A program made the position numbers and the translations under genes. From the NCBI RefSeq assembly GCF_900107745.1, contig NZ_FNRO01000014.1, positions 62,001 to 126,000 of the forward strand: a DNA stretch of 64,000 bases, given 5' to 3'. This document shows positions 16,599 to 25,095 of the stretch, piece after piece. Position 1 is the stretch's first letter. Every line of letters starts with the position of its first letter. The DNA is from Variovorax sp. YR216 (GTDB lineage: Bacteria > Pseudomonadota > Gammaproteobacteria > Burkholderiales > Burkholderiaceae_C). The notes beneath the pieces were generated by a model that worked only from the letters and a program-made list of their open reading frames with translations, was not told the DNA's origin and did no database searches.

Positions 16599-17389
16599 TC
16601 GAAACCGCTGGCTTCAACGACAACGCGGATTTCACCGGCAGCCGACTCGAAGCGCGCGGCCTGCAGAAGTCCTATGGCAGCCGCAAGGTGGTCAAGGACG
16701 TGTCGCTCGGCGTGCAGAAAGGCGAAGTCGTCGGCCTGCTGGGTCCGAACGGCGCGGGCAAGACCACCTCCTTCTACATGATCGTCGGGCTGGTCCGGGC
16801 CGATGCCGGCGACATCACCATCGATGGCGAGCCGATCGCGCACATGCCGATCCATCGGCGCTCGCGCATGGGCCTGAGCTACCTGCCGCAGGAAGCCTCG
16901 ATCTTCCGCAAGCTCACGGTGGAGGAGAACGTTCGCGCCGTCCTCGAACTCCAGCGCGAACCCGACGCCAACGGCCGGCCGGTGACGCTGTCGAAGCAGC
17001 GTATCGAGGAGCGCCTGGCCGAACTGCTGGCCGACCTGCGCGTCGACCACCTTCGCGACTCCCCGGCGCTGGCGCTGTCGGGCGGCGAGCGCCGCCGTGT
17101 CGAGATCGCCCGCGCACTGGCCACGCAACCGCGCTTCATCCTGCTGGACGAGCCGTTCGCGGGCATCGATCCGATCGCGGTCATCGAAATCCAGCGGATC
17201 ATCAGCTTCCTGAAGGAGCGCGGCATCGGCGTGCTGATCACCGATCACAACGTGCGCGAGACGCTCGGCATCTGCGATCACGCTTTCATCATCAGCGACG
17301 GGCATGTGCTGGCGCAGGGCACACCGTCGGAGATCGTCGACAACGCCGAGGTCCGGCGCGTGTACCTCGGCGAGCACTTCCGTATGTAA
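16595..17389 (+). CDS. lptB: Lipopolysaccharide export ABC transporter ATPase LptB
   Basis: A 264-residue cytoplasmic ATPase that powers the LptB2FG extractor. Walker A GPNGAGKTT is at about residues 50-58, the Q-loop follows at LSYLPQEASIFRKL, the signature LSGGERRRVEIARAL is at about 160, Walker B ILLDEPFAGIDP at about 182 and the switch histidine in ITDHNVRET. It starts with GTG overlapping the lptA stop, so the genes are translationally coupled. The N-terminal 15 or so residues are longer than in E. coli LptB. Confidence 0.97.
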   Translation: MIETAGFNDNADFTGSRLEARGLQKSYGSRKVVKDVSLGVQKGEVVGLLGPNGAGKTTSFYMIVGLVRADAGDITIDGEPIAHMPIHRRSRMGLSYLPQEASIFRKLTVEENVRAVLELQREPDANGRPVTLSKQRIEERLAELLADLRVDHLRDSPALALSGGERRRVEIARALATQPRFILLDEPFAGIDPIAVIEIQRIISFLKERGIGVLITDHNVRETLGICDHAFIISDGHVLAQGTPSEIVDNAEVRRVYLGEHFRM

Positions 17390-17410
17390 GGCGGGGACTC
17401 CAGAGTCGTC

Positions 17411-18994
17411 ATGAAACAGGGTCTCTCGCTGCGGGTTTCGCAGCATCTCGCGTTGACTCCCCAGCTCCAGCAGTCGATCCGGCTGCTGCAGCTGTCCACG
17501 CTGGAGCTCTCGCAGGAAGTCGAGCAGATGCTCGACGAAAACCCCTTTCTCGAACGCACCGTCGAGGACGCGCCGCGCGAGGAATTCGGCCTCGAAGCCG
17601 CCGACACGCCGGTGCGCGAGGACGATCGGCTCGCGGAGAGTGACGGCGACTTCGCCAGCGCCGCATCGTCTTCGCTGTCCGACACCACCACGGCGACCGG
17701 CGATGCGGAGACCGCGGTCGCGGAGGGCTTCGACGGCGAGCCCGACTGGGAGGGCGACGGCACCGTCGACCTCGCGCCGGACGACAGCGAATGGGGCAGC
17801 GACGCCCCCGCGCGCGCCAACAACCTCGGCGACGACGAGCGCGCCGACGCGACCGAACTCGCGCGCAGCCAGGAGTCTCTCCAGTCCCATCTGCACCGGC
17901 AGGCGCTGGCGCTGAGGCTGAGCGAAACCGACAGGGCTGCGTTGCGCTTTCTGATCGAATCGCTCAACGACGACGGCTACCTCGAGGATTCGCTGCCGGC
18001 GCTGGCTTCCGGATTGGCCGGCGACGACAACGACCAGTTCGACGACCTCGTGCATCACTTCCAGGTCGCGCTGGGCCTGCTCCAGAGCCTGGAGCCCGCC
18101 GGCGTCGGTGCGCGCAATCTCGGCGAATGCCTCACGATCCAGCTTCGCGCCCTCGCGCACGAGGACGAGACCGACGACGAGGAGCAGATCCGCAAGACCG
18201 CGATCGCGATCTGCAAGCAGCCGATGGAGCTGCTCGCCAAGCGCGACTTCAAGCGGCTCGCCACGCTCACCCGCAGCAATGAGGAAGAAGTCCGCGCGGC
18301 GCTGCAGCTCATCGCCAGGCTCGAGCCCAAGCCGGGCCGCCGCTTCGTGGACGTGGAGCGCAACGTCGTCATCCCCGACGTGATCGTCACGCGCGTGGGC
18401 AACGGCGGCAACGTGAAGTTCCGCGTCATGCTCAACCCCGAGGTGATGCCGCGGCTGCGCGTGCATGACATCTACGCCGGGGCGCTCAAGCAGCACAAGG
18501 GCGAGGGCAGCCAGGCGCTGTCGCAGCGCCTGCAGGAGGCTCGCTGGTTCATCAAGAACATCCAGCAGCGTTTCGACACCATCCTGCGTGTGTCCAATGC
18601 GATCGTCGAGCGGCAGAAGAACTTCTTCGTGCACGGCGAGCTCGCGATGCGCCCGCTGGTGCTGCGAGAGATCGCCGACGAGCTCGGCCTGCACGAATCG
18701 ACCATCAGCCGCGTGACCACCGCCAAGTACATGGCCACGCCCTACGGCACGGTCGAGCTCAAGTACTTTTTCGGCTCCGCGCTCGGCACCGAGACCGGCG
18801 GGAACGCATCGAGTACCGCGGTGCGCGCGCTCATCAAGCAGTTCGTCACCGCCGAGGACCAGAAGAAGCCGCTGTCGGACAGCCAGATCTCCGAGATGCT
18901 CAAGGAGCAGGGCATCGAGTGCGCGCGCCGCACCGTGGCCAAGTACCGCGAAGCCTTGCGCATCGCCCCGGCGAACCTTCGCAAGGCGCTCTGA
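17411..18994 (+). CDS. rpoN: RNA polymerase sigma-54 factor
   Basis: A 527-residue sigma-54, which recognises -24/-12 promoters and needs an enhancer-binding activator. Region I is the Gln/Leu-rich N-terminus (QHLALTPQLQQSIRLLQLSTLEL). Region II is a strongly acidic stretch of about 100 residues (roughly 55-155). The core-binding and DNA-binding parts follow, with the RpoN box ARRTVAKYREA at about residue 506. It starts 21 bases after lptB, the classic lptA-lptB-rpoN order. The hpf/raiA and ptsN genes that often follow rpoN are absent; a convergent YceI-like gene follows instead. Confidence 0.97.
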   Translation: MKQGLSLRVSQHLALTPQLQQSIRLLQLSTLELSQEVEQMLDENPFLERTVEDAPREEFGLEAADTPVREDDRLAESDGDFASAASSSLSDTTTATGDAETAVAEGFDGEPDWEGDGTVDLAPDDSEWGSDAPARANNLGDDERADATELARSQESLQSHLHRQALALRLSETDRAALRFLIESLNDDGYLEDSLPALASGLAGDDNDQFDDLVHHFQVALGLLQSLEPAGVGARNLGECLTIQLRALAHEDETDDEEQIRKTAIAICKQPMELLAKRDFKRLATLTRSNEEEVRAALQLIARLEPKPGRRFVDVERNVVIPDVIVTRVGNGGNVKFRVMLNPEVMPRLRVHDIYAGALKQHKGEGSQALSQRLQEARWFIKNIQQRFDTILRVSNAIVERQKNFFVHGELAMRPLVLREIADELGLHESTISRVTTAKYMATPYGTVELKYFFGSALGTETGGNASSTAVRALIKQFVTAEDQKKPLSDSQISEMLKEQGIECARRTVAKYREALRIAPANLRKAL

Positions 18995-19044
18995 GCGCAT
19001 CCTGACCTTGCGCTTTCAACGCGGTGGGGGACACGACGTCGGGT

Positions 19045-19688
19045 CTACTGGCTGCGGACCGCCTCGACCTGCACCAGCAGCTTCACCTTGTCCTCGAAGC
19101 CGAAGGTGGTGCCCCAGGTGATGCCCCACTGGCTGCGCTGCACCGTGGCCTCGAAGTCGCCACCGCAGGTCTGCCGGTTGATCAGCGGGCTGATGTAGCA
19201 GTTGAAGCGGACGGCCTTCAGGGTGACGGGGTGCGCCTGGCCCATCAGCGTGAGGGTGCCGTCGACCGCGGCCACCTTGTCTGCGCTGAAGCCGATCCTG
19301 TTCGACACGAAGCGACCGGTCGGAAACCGCGCCACGTCGAAGAACTCCGGGCTCTTGAGGTGCCGGTTGAGCAAATCGACGCCGGTGCTGACGGTGCCGA
19401 TGTCGACCGTGATGTCGATTACGCCGCCTGTGCCGCTCGCGTCGATCCTGACCGTGCCGCCCTGGGTGCTGAAGCGGCCGCGGTTGGTGGTGGTGCCGTA
19501 GTGATCGATTTCGTAGATCACGAAGGTGTGATCCGGGTCGACGGTATAGGTCGCGCCCCGAATGGGACTGCCGCCCGGCTTGGGCGGTGGAAGGACTTCG
19601 GACGACTGCTGCGCCGCCGCGAGTGCCGCCGCGGTCGTCAGCGCGGCGAAGGCAATGAGCGGCTTGGCGGTGGCCGTGGCCGGAGCAT
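19045..19688 (-). CDS. YceI-family exported protein, start codon lost or non-canonical
   Basis: YceI proteins are periplasmic lipocalin-like proteins that bind isoprenoids or similar lipids. The domain YTVDPDHTFVIYEIDHYG through KLLVQVEAVRSQ is intact and in frame down to the stop at 19045. Upstream in the same frame is a convincing signal peptide (KPLIAFAALTTAAALAAAQQ), but no ATG, GTG or TTG lies between it and the upstream in-frame stop. The nearest ATG (19688-19686) is one base out of frame; a one-base insertion after it would join it to the signal peptide. The only in-frame canonical start is GTG at 19521, inside the conserved first strand, which would give a truncated protein. A real frameshift, a base-calling error, or a rare start codon are all possible. 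Confidence 0.7.
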
Positions 19689-19698
19689 AAGTCCGTCG

Positions 19699-21474
19699 TC
19701 AGCCCTGCGCCTGTAGGAGCAGCGCCCGCAGCGCCACCGGCTGGACCGGCTTGCGCAGCGCCCGCCACCCCCGCAGGCTCGCGAGGTCCTGCGTGGCATC
19801 GTCGATGTCGGCGGACACGAGCGCGATCGAGAGTGTCGGCGCGCGCCGCTGCAGTTCCTTGGCGAGCGTGATGCCGTCGATCGAGCCCGGCAGGCGGATG
19901 TCGCACAGGGCGATGTCGAAGCCCGCGAGGGTCTTCAGCGCCAGCGCCTCGACCGCGCTGCCGCACACATGCGCGCGCGCGCCCCACAGCCGCAGCAGCG
20001 CCGCCATGCTGTCGGCGACCACCGCGTTGTCTTCGATGATGAGCACCGAAAGATCGGGGCGCAGCGGCGTCGCGTCCTGTGCCGTTGCGGCGGCAGCCTC
20101 GCCGGCCAGACCCACTCCGGTGGTGATGGGCGCATCCTTCGGCGCGGCCGGCAGCTCGAATCCGAAGACCGATCCGCGCCCGGGCGCGGAGCGCAGCGTG
20201 ATCTGCACGCCGAGCCGCAGGGCCAGCCGCCGCACGATCGCGAGCCCCAGGCCATGGCCGCGCTGCAGGTTCCGCTCCACATTGCCGATCTGCTCGAAAT
20301 CGCCGAACACACGGTCCTGCGCCTCGGGTGCAATGCCGATGCCGGAGTCGCGCACCTCGATGCGCCATCCGCCCGCCCGCCGCCGGCAGGCCAGCAGCAC
20401 GCGGCCTCGCGGCGTGAACTTGAGCGCGTTGTCCACGAGGTTGCCGAGAATGCGTCGCAGGGTGACTACATCGGTCCACACCACCGCGTCGTCCGGGCAG
20501 CGCACCCGGACCCGGCCGGTGCCGGTCTGGCGGGCCAGTTCGCTGAGCAGCGGCGCGAGCGCGATCGCGACCGGCGAGATCGGATCGGCCGCCGCCTCGA
20601 TGCGCCCGATCTCGAGCAACTGGTTGGTGAGCCCCTCGAGCGCCTGCTGGGCGCGCGACAGCGCCGCCAGCGTGTTCTGCACCGTGACCTGGTCTTCGCC
20701 CGCTTCGAGCTGATGGCGCAGCACCTCGGCCTGCAGGCCCATCGCCATCACCGGCTGGCGCAGGTCGTGGTTGGCGGCCGAAAAGAAGCGCAGCCGTTCG
20801 GCCTGCGCCTGCTGCGACTGGCGCAGGCCGGCCATCGCCTGCTCGCGCAGCGTGCTTTCGTTGTGGCGCAGGCCGATGTTCTCTTCGAGCTGGCGCGCTC
20901 GTTCGCCGACCAGCCGCCACACCATGACCAGCAGCCCGATGCCGAGCAGCGCGAGCGACACCATCGCCGGCGCGCCGAAGGCCACGCCCATGGCGATCAC
21001 CGGTGCGAGCAGCAGCGTGATCGCGATCTGCATCGCGGGCGCGAAGTACGACACCGAGAACACCGACGACAACGTCATCGCCATCACGACCACGCCGATC
21101 ATGAGCTGGGTGGTCGGGTTCGCCGGATCGAACAGCAGGATTCCCGCGGCGCCATGCGCGCCCTCATGGATTGCGATGCGCAACGTGTGCAGGCGCAGTG
21201 CGCCAGGCAGGTTGTCGCGCGTCAGAGGACTCGGAAGGCGTTGCGGAAAGAAGGCGCGATAGCCGGTGGTGACCGCGATCAGGGTGATCCAGATCGCCGC
21301 GTTGCGCGCCGAATACTGCCATCCGAAGAGCACCGCGGCGCCGCAATCGAGCAGGAACTGCACGAGCAGCATGCTGCCGCTGGGCTGCGCGCTGAGCCGC
21401 AACACTTCGCAACGGACAGCAAATCCGTCGGCTTTGAAAGCCTCGGTCGCTGTGGGATTCGGCGAGTTGCTCAT
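19699..21474 (-). CDS. Hybrid sensor histidine kinase with C-terminal receiver
   Basis: A 591-residue membrane kinase. Several hydrophobic segments fill about residues 30-200. A HisKA region follows with the phosphoacceptor in FFSAANHDLRQPVMAMG near residue 240, then an ATPase domain with the N-box LGNLVDNALKF, G1 DSGIGIAPE and GHGLGLAIVRRLA. A receiver domain ends the protein, with the phosphoacceptor aspartate in FDIALCDIRLPG. There is no HPt or output domain. The start at 21474 is chosen from several in-frame ATGs because it gives a compact promoter region against the divergent methyltransferase gene. It is a paralogue of the kinase at 41679. The signal is unknown. Confidence 0.9.
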   Translation of the reverse strand: MSNSPNPTATEAFKADGFAVRCEVLRLSAQPSGSMLLVQFLLDCGAAVLFGWQYSARNAAIWITLIAVTTGYRAFFPQRLPSPLTRDNLPGALRLHTLRIAIHEGAHGAAGILLFDPANPTTQLMIGVVVMAMTLSSVFSVSYFAPAMQIAITLLLAPVIAMGVAFGAPAMVSLALLGIGLLVMVWRLVGERARQLEENIGLRHNESTLREQAMAGLRQSQQAQAERLRFFSAANHDLRQPVMAMGLQAEVLRHQLEAGEDQVTVQNTLAALSRAQQALEGLTNQLLEIGRIEAAADPISPVAIALAPLLSELARQTGTGRVRVRCPDDAVVWTDVVTLRRILGNLVDNALKFTPRGRVLLACRRRAGGWRIEVRDSGIGIAPEAQDRVFGDFEQIGNVERNLQRGHGLGLAIVRRLALRLGVQITLRSAPGRGSVFGFELPAAPKDAPITTGVGLAGEAAAATAQDATPLRPDLSVLIIEDNAVVADSMAALLRLWGARAHVCGSAVEALALKTLAGFDIALCDIRLPGSIDGITLAKELQRRAPTLSIALVSADIDDATQDLASLRGWRALRKPVQPVALRALLLQAQG

Positions 21475-21526
21475 CTGCGGCTGAGTCCGAAGTAGAACAG
21501 CATCAAGACGCGGCGACAATCGCATC

Positions 21527-22801
21527 GTGAACGAACTCTCGCTTTTTCTCCCGTGCGCCGCGGGCGTGGAGGACTTCCTTGCACAGGAAGTCCACGCGCT
21601 CACCGGGCGCGTCGGCCAGGACCTGCTCTCGGCGCGCGGCGGCGTCCGTGTCCGGGCCGGCTGGCGCGATGCGCTCAAGCTCAACCTGCACAGCCGCCTC
21701 GCCCAGCGCGTGCTGATCGAGGTCGCGCACGCGCCCTACCGCAGCGAGAACGACCTCTACGCCATCGCGGGCGGCGTCGCCTGGGAAGTCTGGTTCACGC
21801 CGAAGCAGACTTTCAAGATCGAGACCACCGCGCAGCACAGCCCACTCCAGAGCCTCAACTTCGCCACCCTGCGCATCAAGGATGCGATCGCCGACCGCTT
21901 TCGCGCCAAGGCGGGCGGCGTGCGTCCCAGCATCGAGACGCAATGGCCGGACGTGCGGGTCTTCGCGCACCTGACGACCGAGTTCTGCACGCTGTACATC
22001 GACACCTCGGGCGAGCCGCTCTTCAAGCGCGGCTGGCGGCAGGACAAGGGTGATGCGCCACTCAAGGAAACGCTCGCCGCCGCGATGCTGGCCGCCAGCG
22101 GCTGGTGGAATCCGGAAACCGGCGAGGTCTCGCCGCAGCCGCTGTACGACCCCTGCTGCGGCAGCGGCACCATCGCGATCGAAGCGGCGCAGATCGCGAC
22201 CGGCATCGCAGCCGGCTCGTCGCGGCGGTTTGGTTTCGAGAAGCTCCTGCCTTTTCAGTCCCACGTGTGGGCAGCACTGAAGGCAGAGGCCGCTCCCAGG
22301 GCCGATCGGCGGCCGACGCCGGTCTTCGGCTCCGACGTGTCGCACCGCATGGTCGATTTCGCCGAACGCAATGCCGAGCGCGCGGGTGTCGCGCAAGCGG
22401 TGCAGTTCCGCGGCGGCGATGCCTTGCAGCGGATGCCGCCGGCGGAGTCGGGGGTGATCGTGCTCAACCCGCCGTATGGAGAGCGCATCGAAGTCGGCGG
22501 CGTCGCGCGCGGACGCGCCGGCCCCTCCGGCGCGCCGGCGCGCGGACGCGAAGAGGCGCAGACCGAGGACGGCGGCGAGTTCTTCGTCCAGCTCGCCAGC
22601 CACTGGAAGAAGAACTACGCCGGCTGGACCGCGTGGGTGCTAACGCCCGACATGCAGTTGCCCAAGCGCATGCGGCTCAAGGAATCGCGCCGCGTACCGA
22701 TGTGGAACGGGCCGATCGAGTGCCGGCTGTTCCGCTTCGACATGGTGGCCGGCTCGGCGCGCGAGCGAGCACCGGCGCCGCAGCCTCAGCCTCAGCCGTA
22801 G
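21527..22801 (+). CDS. THUMP-domain class I RNA methyltransferase (RlmL-like)
   Basis: A 424-residue protein. The N-terminus (about 1-165) fits a ferredoxin-like plus THUMP RNA-binding region (LSLFLPCAAGVEDFLAQEVHAL). The C-terminus is a methyltransferase with DPCCGSGTIAIEAAQIA for AdoMet binding and the catalytic NPPYGERIE typical of exocyclic-amine N-methylation. It resembles the N-terminal half of E. coli RlmL, which makes m2G2445 in 23S rRNA. It lacks the RlmK half, as is usual in betaproteobacteria. The middle has an Arg/Gly/Ala-rich insert after the NPPY motif (about residues 325-345). It starts with GTG at 21527 and overlaps the convergent gene by ten bases. Confidence 0.9.
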   Translation: MNELSLFLPCAAGVEDFLAQEVHALTGRVGQDLLSARGGVRVRAGWRDALKLNLHSRLAQRVLIEVAHAPYRSENDLYAIAGGVAWEVWFTPKQTFKIETTAQHSPLQSLNFATLRIKDAIADRFRAKAGGVRPSIETQWPDVRVFAHLTTEFCTLYIDTSGEPLFKRGWRQDKGDAPLKETLAAAMLAASGWWNPETGEVSPQPLYDPCCGSGTIAIEAAQIATGIAAGSSRRFGFEKLLPFQSHVWAALKAEAAPRADRRPTPVFGSDVSHRMVDFAERNAERAGVAQAVQFRGGDALQRMPPAESGVIVLNPPYGERIEVGGVARGRAGPSGAPARGREEAQTEDGGEFFVQLASHWKKNYAGWTAWVLTPDMQLPKRMRLKESRRVPMWNGPIECRLFRFDMVAGSARERAPAPQPQPQP

Positions 22802-23823
22802 CGTTTGCGCGCGAGCGCCGAGCCATCGGCCAGCGCCTGGAGCTTTCGCAGCGCGACGTCGCGATCCATCGGCGCCATCCCGCAGTTGGTGCACGGCAGC
22901 AGCCGCTGCTTCGGCACGTACTTCAGCGCCAGTCCGATGGTGTCGGCCACCTGCTCGGGCGTCTCGACCTCGTCGCTCGCCACGTCGATCACGCCGACCA
23001 TCACGTCCTTGCCGTCCAGCAGCTTCATCAGATCCGGCGGCACATGCGAATGGAAGCACTCCAGGCTGACCTGGTCGATGCGGCTCTTCGCAAGCGCCGG
23101 GAACACCGCTTCGTATTGCCGCCACTCATCGCCAAGGGTCGCCTTCCAGTCCACGTTGGCCTGGATGCCATAGCCATAGCAGATGTGAACCGCGGTGGTG
23201 CAGGTGAGCCCCTCTGCCGCGCGCTCGAGCGCCTTCACGCCCCAGTCGGCCGCGTCTTGCATGTAGACGTTGAACGCCGGCTCGTCGAACTGGATGATGT
23301 CCACCCCATCGGCCTGGAGCGCGAGCGCTTCCTGGTTCAACAGATCCGCGAACGCCATCGCCATCTTCACGCGGTCGCCGTAGAAGCGGTCGGCCACGGT
23401 GTCGACGATGGTCATGGGCCCGGGCAACGTGAACTTGATCCGGCGGGTGGCGTGCGCGCGCAGCAATCGCGCTTCGGTCGCGTGCACCCGGCCCTTGAGG
23501 CGGAGCGGCGACACCACCTGCGGCACCATCGCGTCGTAGCGGTTGTTGCGGATGCCCATCCTGACCTTGTGGTCGAAGTCGATGCCTTCGACCTGCTCCA
23601 GAAAGCCGTGCACGAAGTGCTGGCGCGACTGCTCGCCGTCGCCGATCACATCGAGGCCCGTATCTTCCTGCGCCTTGATCCACAGCAGCGTCGCGTCGGC
23701 CTTGGCCTGCGCGAGCTCGGCGCCATCGGCCTTCCATTGCGGCCAGAGCTTCCGGGTCTCGGCCAGCCAGGACGGCTTGGGCAGGCTGCCCGCGATGGTC
23801 GAGCTGAAAAGGGGACGTGACAT
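22792..23823 (-). CDS. Core-MetE-type methionine synthase (C-terminal MetE homologue)
   Basis: A 343-residue protein with only the catalytic (C-terminal) domain of cobalamin-independent methionine synthase. Zinc ligands are visible: histidine and cysteine in VHICYG, a glutamate in the SLECFHSH region, and cysteine in PCTNCGMAP. The N-terminal half of full MetE, which binds folate, is absent. Such short MetE proteins take the methyl group from methylated corrinoid proteins or from a dedicated partner (MesX/DUF1852). Neither partner is beside this gene. The start at 23823 follows AGGAAGGATC. Confidence 0.88.
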   Translation of the reverse strand: MSRPLFSSTIAGSLPKPSWLAETRKLWPQWKADGAELAQAKADATLLWIKAQEDTGLDVIGDGEQSRQHFVHGFLEQVEGIDFDHKVRMGIRNNRYDAMVPQVVSPLRLKGRVHATEARLLRAHATRRIKFTLPGPMTIVDTVADRFYGDRVKMAMAFADLLNQEALALQADGVDIIQFDEPAFNVYMQDAADWGVKALERAAEGLTCTTAVHICYGYGIQANVDWKATLGDEWRQYEAVFPALAKSRIDQVSLECFHSHVPPDLMKLLDGKDVMVGVIDVASDEVETPEQVADTIGLALKYVPKQRLLPCTNCGMAPMDRDVALRKLQALADGSALARKRYG

Positions 23824-23968
23824 CGTGATCCTTCCTGAAATCGGTTCGGGAGCGTACGCGAATCCCGCCGACGCACGCATCGGGCATACCTGGGCCAGAA
23901 TGCAGCCCTTCCGGCCTTGAGCCGCATCGGTGGCATCCGCTGCCCACCCCCAACTTCCACCTCACGCC

Positions 23969-24673
23969 ATGACCGATCTTTCTGCGTTCCCCATCACGAA
24001 GAAGTGGCCCGCCCAGCATCCCGACCGACTGCAGCTGTATTCGCTGCCCACGCCAAACGGCGTGAAGGTGTCGATCGCGCTGGAGGAAACCGGCCTGCCC
24101 TATGAGCCGCACCTGGTGAGCTTCGAGTCGCACGACCAGACCTCGCCGGCCTTCCTCTCGCTCAACCCCAACAACAAGATCCCCGCGATCATCGACCCGA
24201 ACGGCCCCGGCGGAAAGCCGCTGCCGCTGTTCGAATCCGGCGCGATCCTCATCTATCTCGCCGACAAGACCGGCAAGCTCATGCCCAAGGATCCGGTGGC
24301 CCGCTACCAGACCATCCAGTGGCTGATGTTCCAGATGGGCGGCATCGGGCCGATGTTCGGCCAGGTCGGCTTCTTCCACAAATTCGCCGGCAAGAACTTC
24401 GACGACAAGCGCCCGCGCGACCGCTACGTCGACGAATCCAAGCGCCTGCTGCGTGTGCTCGACCAGCACCTCGAAGGCCGCCAGTGGGTGATGGGCGACG
24501 ACTACACCATCGCCGACATCGCGATCTTCCCGTGGGTGCGCAACCTGGTCGGCTTCTATGGCGCGGCGGACCTCGTTGGCATCGCCGACTTCCCGCAGGT
24601 CACGCGCGTGCTGGAGGCCTTCGTCGCGCGCCCGGCGGTGATCGCCGGCCTCAACATCCCGAGCCGCGGCTGA
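23969..24673 (+). CDS. Glutathione S-transferase family protein (YghU/YfcG-like)
   Basis: A 234-residue GST. The thioredoxin-like N-domain has LYSLPTPNGVKVSIALEE, where the TPNG stretch carries the glutathione-contacting residues of the nu-class, and the SNAIL-like element is LFESGAILIYLADK. The helical C-domain includes YTIADIAIFPWVR, the conserved N-capping/hydrophobic staple region. The YghU/YfcG group binds two glutathiones and has disulfide-bond reductase activity. The start at 23969 fits the family; an earlier ATG would add a short unlike extension. It is divergent from the MetE-like gene and 20 bases ahead of the PIN gene. Confidence 0.93.
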   Translation: MTDLSAFPITKKWPAQHPDRLQLYSLPTPNGVKVSIALEETGLPYEPHLVSFESHDQTSPAFLSLNPNNKIPAIIDPNGPGGKPLPLFESGAILIYLADKTGKLMPKDPVARYQTIQWLMFQMGGIGPMFGQVGFFHKFAGKNFDDKRPRDRYVDESKRLLRVLDQHLEGRQWVMGDDYTIADIAIFPWVRNLVGFYGAADLVGIADFPQVTRVLEAFVARPAVIAGLNIPSRG

Positions 24674-24693
24674 GCATCGGCCCACACGCCGGC

Positions 24694-25095
24694 ATGACCG
24701 TCGTCCTCGACACCAACATCGTTCTCGACCTCCTGGTGTTCGACGATCCGGAGCGGGCGCCGCTCGCGGCCGCGCTTGCGGCCGGCGAGCTGCGCTGGCT
24801 CGCCACGGCCGCGATGCGCGACGAGTTCGAGCGCGTGCTCGGCTATCCGCTGATCGTGGCTCGGCTGGCGGCCATCGGCCGGCAGTCCGCCGAGGTGCTT
24901 GCCGCCTTCGATGCGCGCGTGCACATGATCGACGCCGTGCCGGCCCGCGCGCCCTGCGTATGCAGCGATCCGGACGACCAGATCTTCATCGACCTCGCGG
25001 TCGCGCACGGTGCGCGGCTTGTGAGCAAGGATCGCGCGGTGCTTTCGATGCACAGGCGGCTGGCGGCGCACGGCGTCGCCGTTTCGACGGCCTAG
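24694..25095 (+). CDS. PIN-domain protein (putative toxin-antitoxin toxin family)
   Basis: A 133-residue PIN-domain protein with the expected acidic residues: the first Asp in MTVVLDTNIVLDLLV, a Glu in RDEFERVL, and the Asp cluster in CSDPDDQIFIDLAV, then SKDRAVL. PIN domains are Mg-dependent RNases. It is usually filed under toxin-antitoxin toxins (COG1569-like), but there is no antitoxin gene here: its neighbours are a GST gene 20 bases upstream and a convergent gene that overlaps it by four bases. It is more likely an orphan RNase or housekeeping nuclease than an active toxin. Confidence 0.88.
   Translation: MTVVLDTNIVLDLLVFDDPERAPLAAALAAGELRWLATAAMRDEFERVLGYPLIVARLAAIGRQSAEVLAAFDARVHMIDAVPARAPCVCSDPDDQIFIDLAVAHGARLVSKDRAVLSMHRRLAAHGVAVSTA

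Noticed and set aside
16364..19000. Very long open frame on the minus strand opposite lptB and rpoN
   Set aside because: It is a shadow of two well-supported genes and has an Arg/Ala/Leu/Asp composition typical of antisense frames.
24694..25095. Toxin-antitoxin module
   Set aside because: No antitoxin gene is present on either side of the PIN gene.
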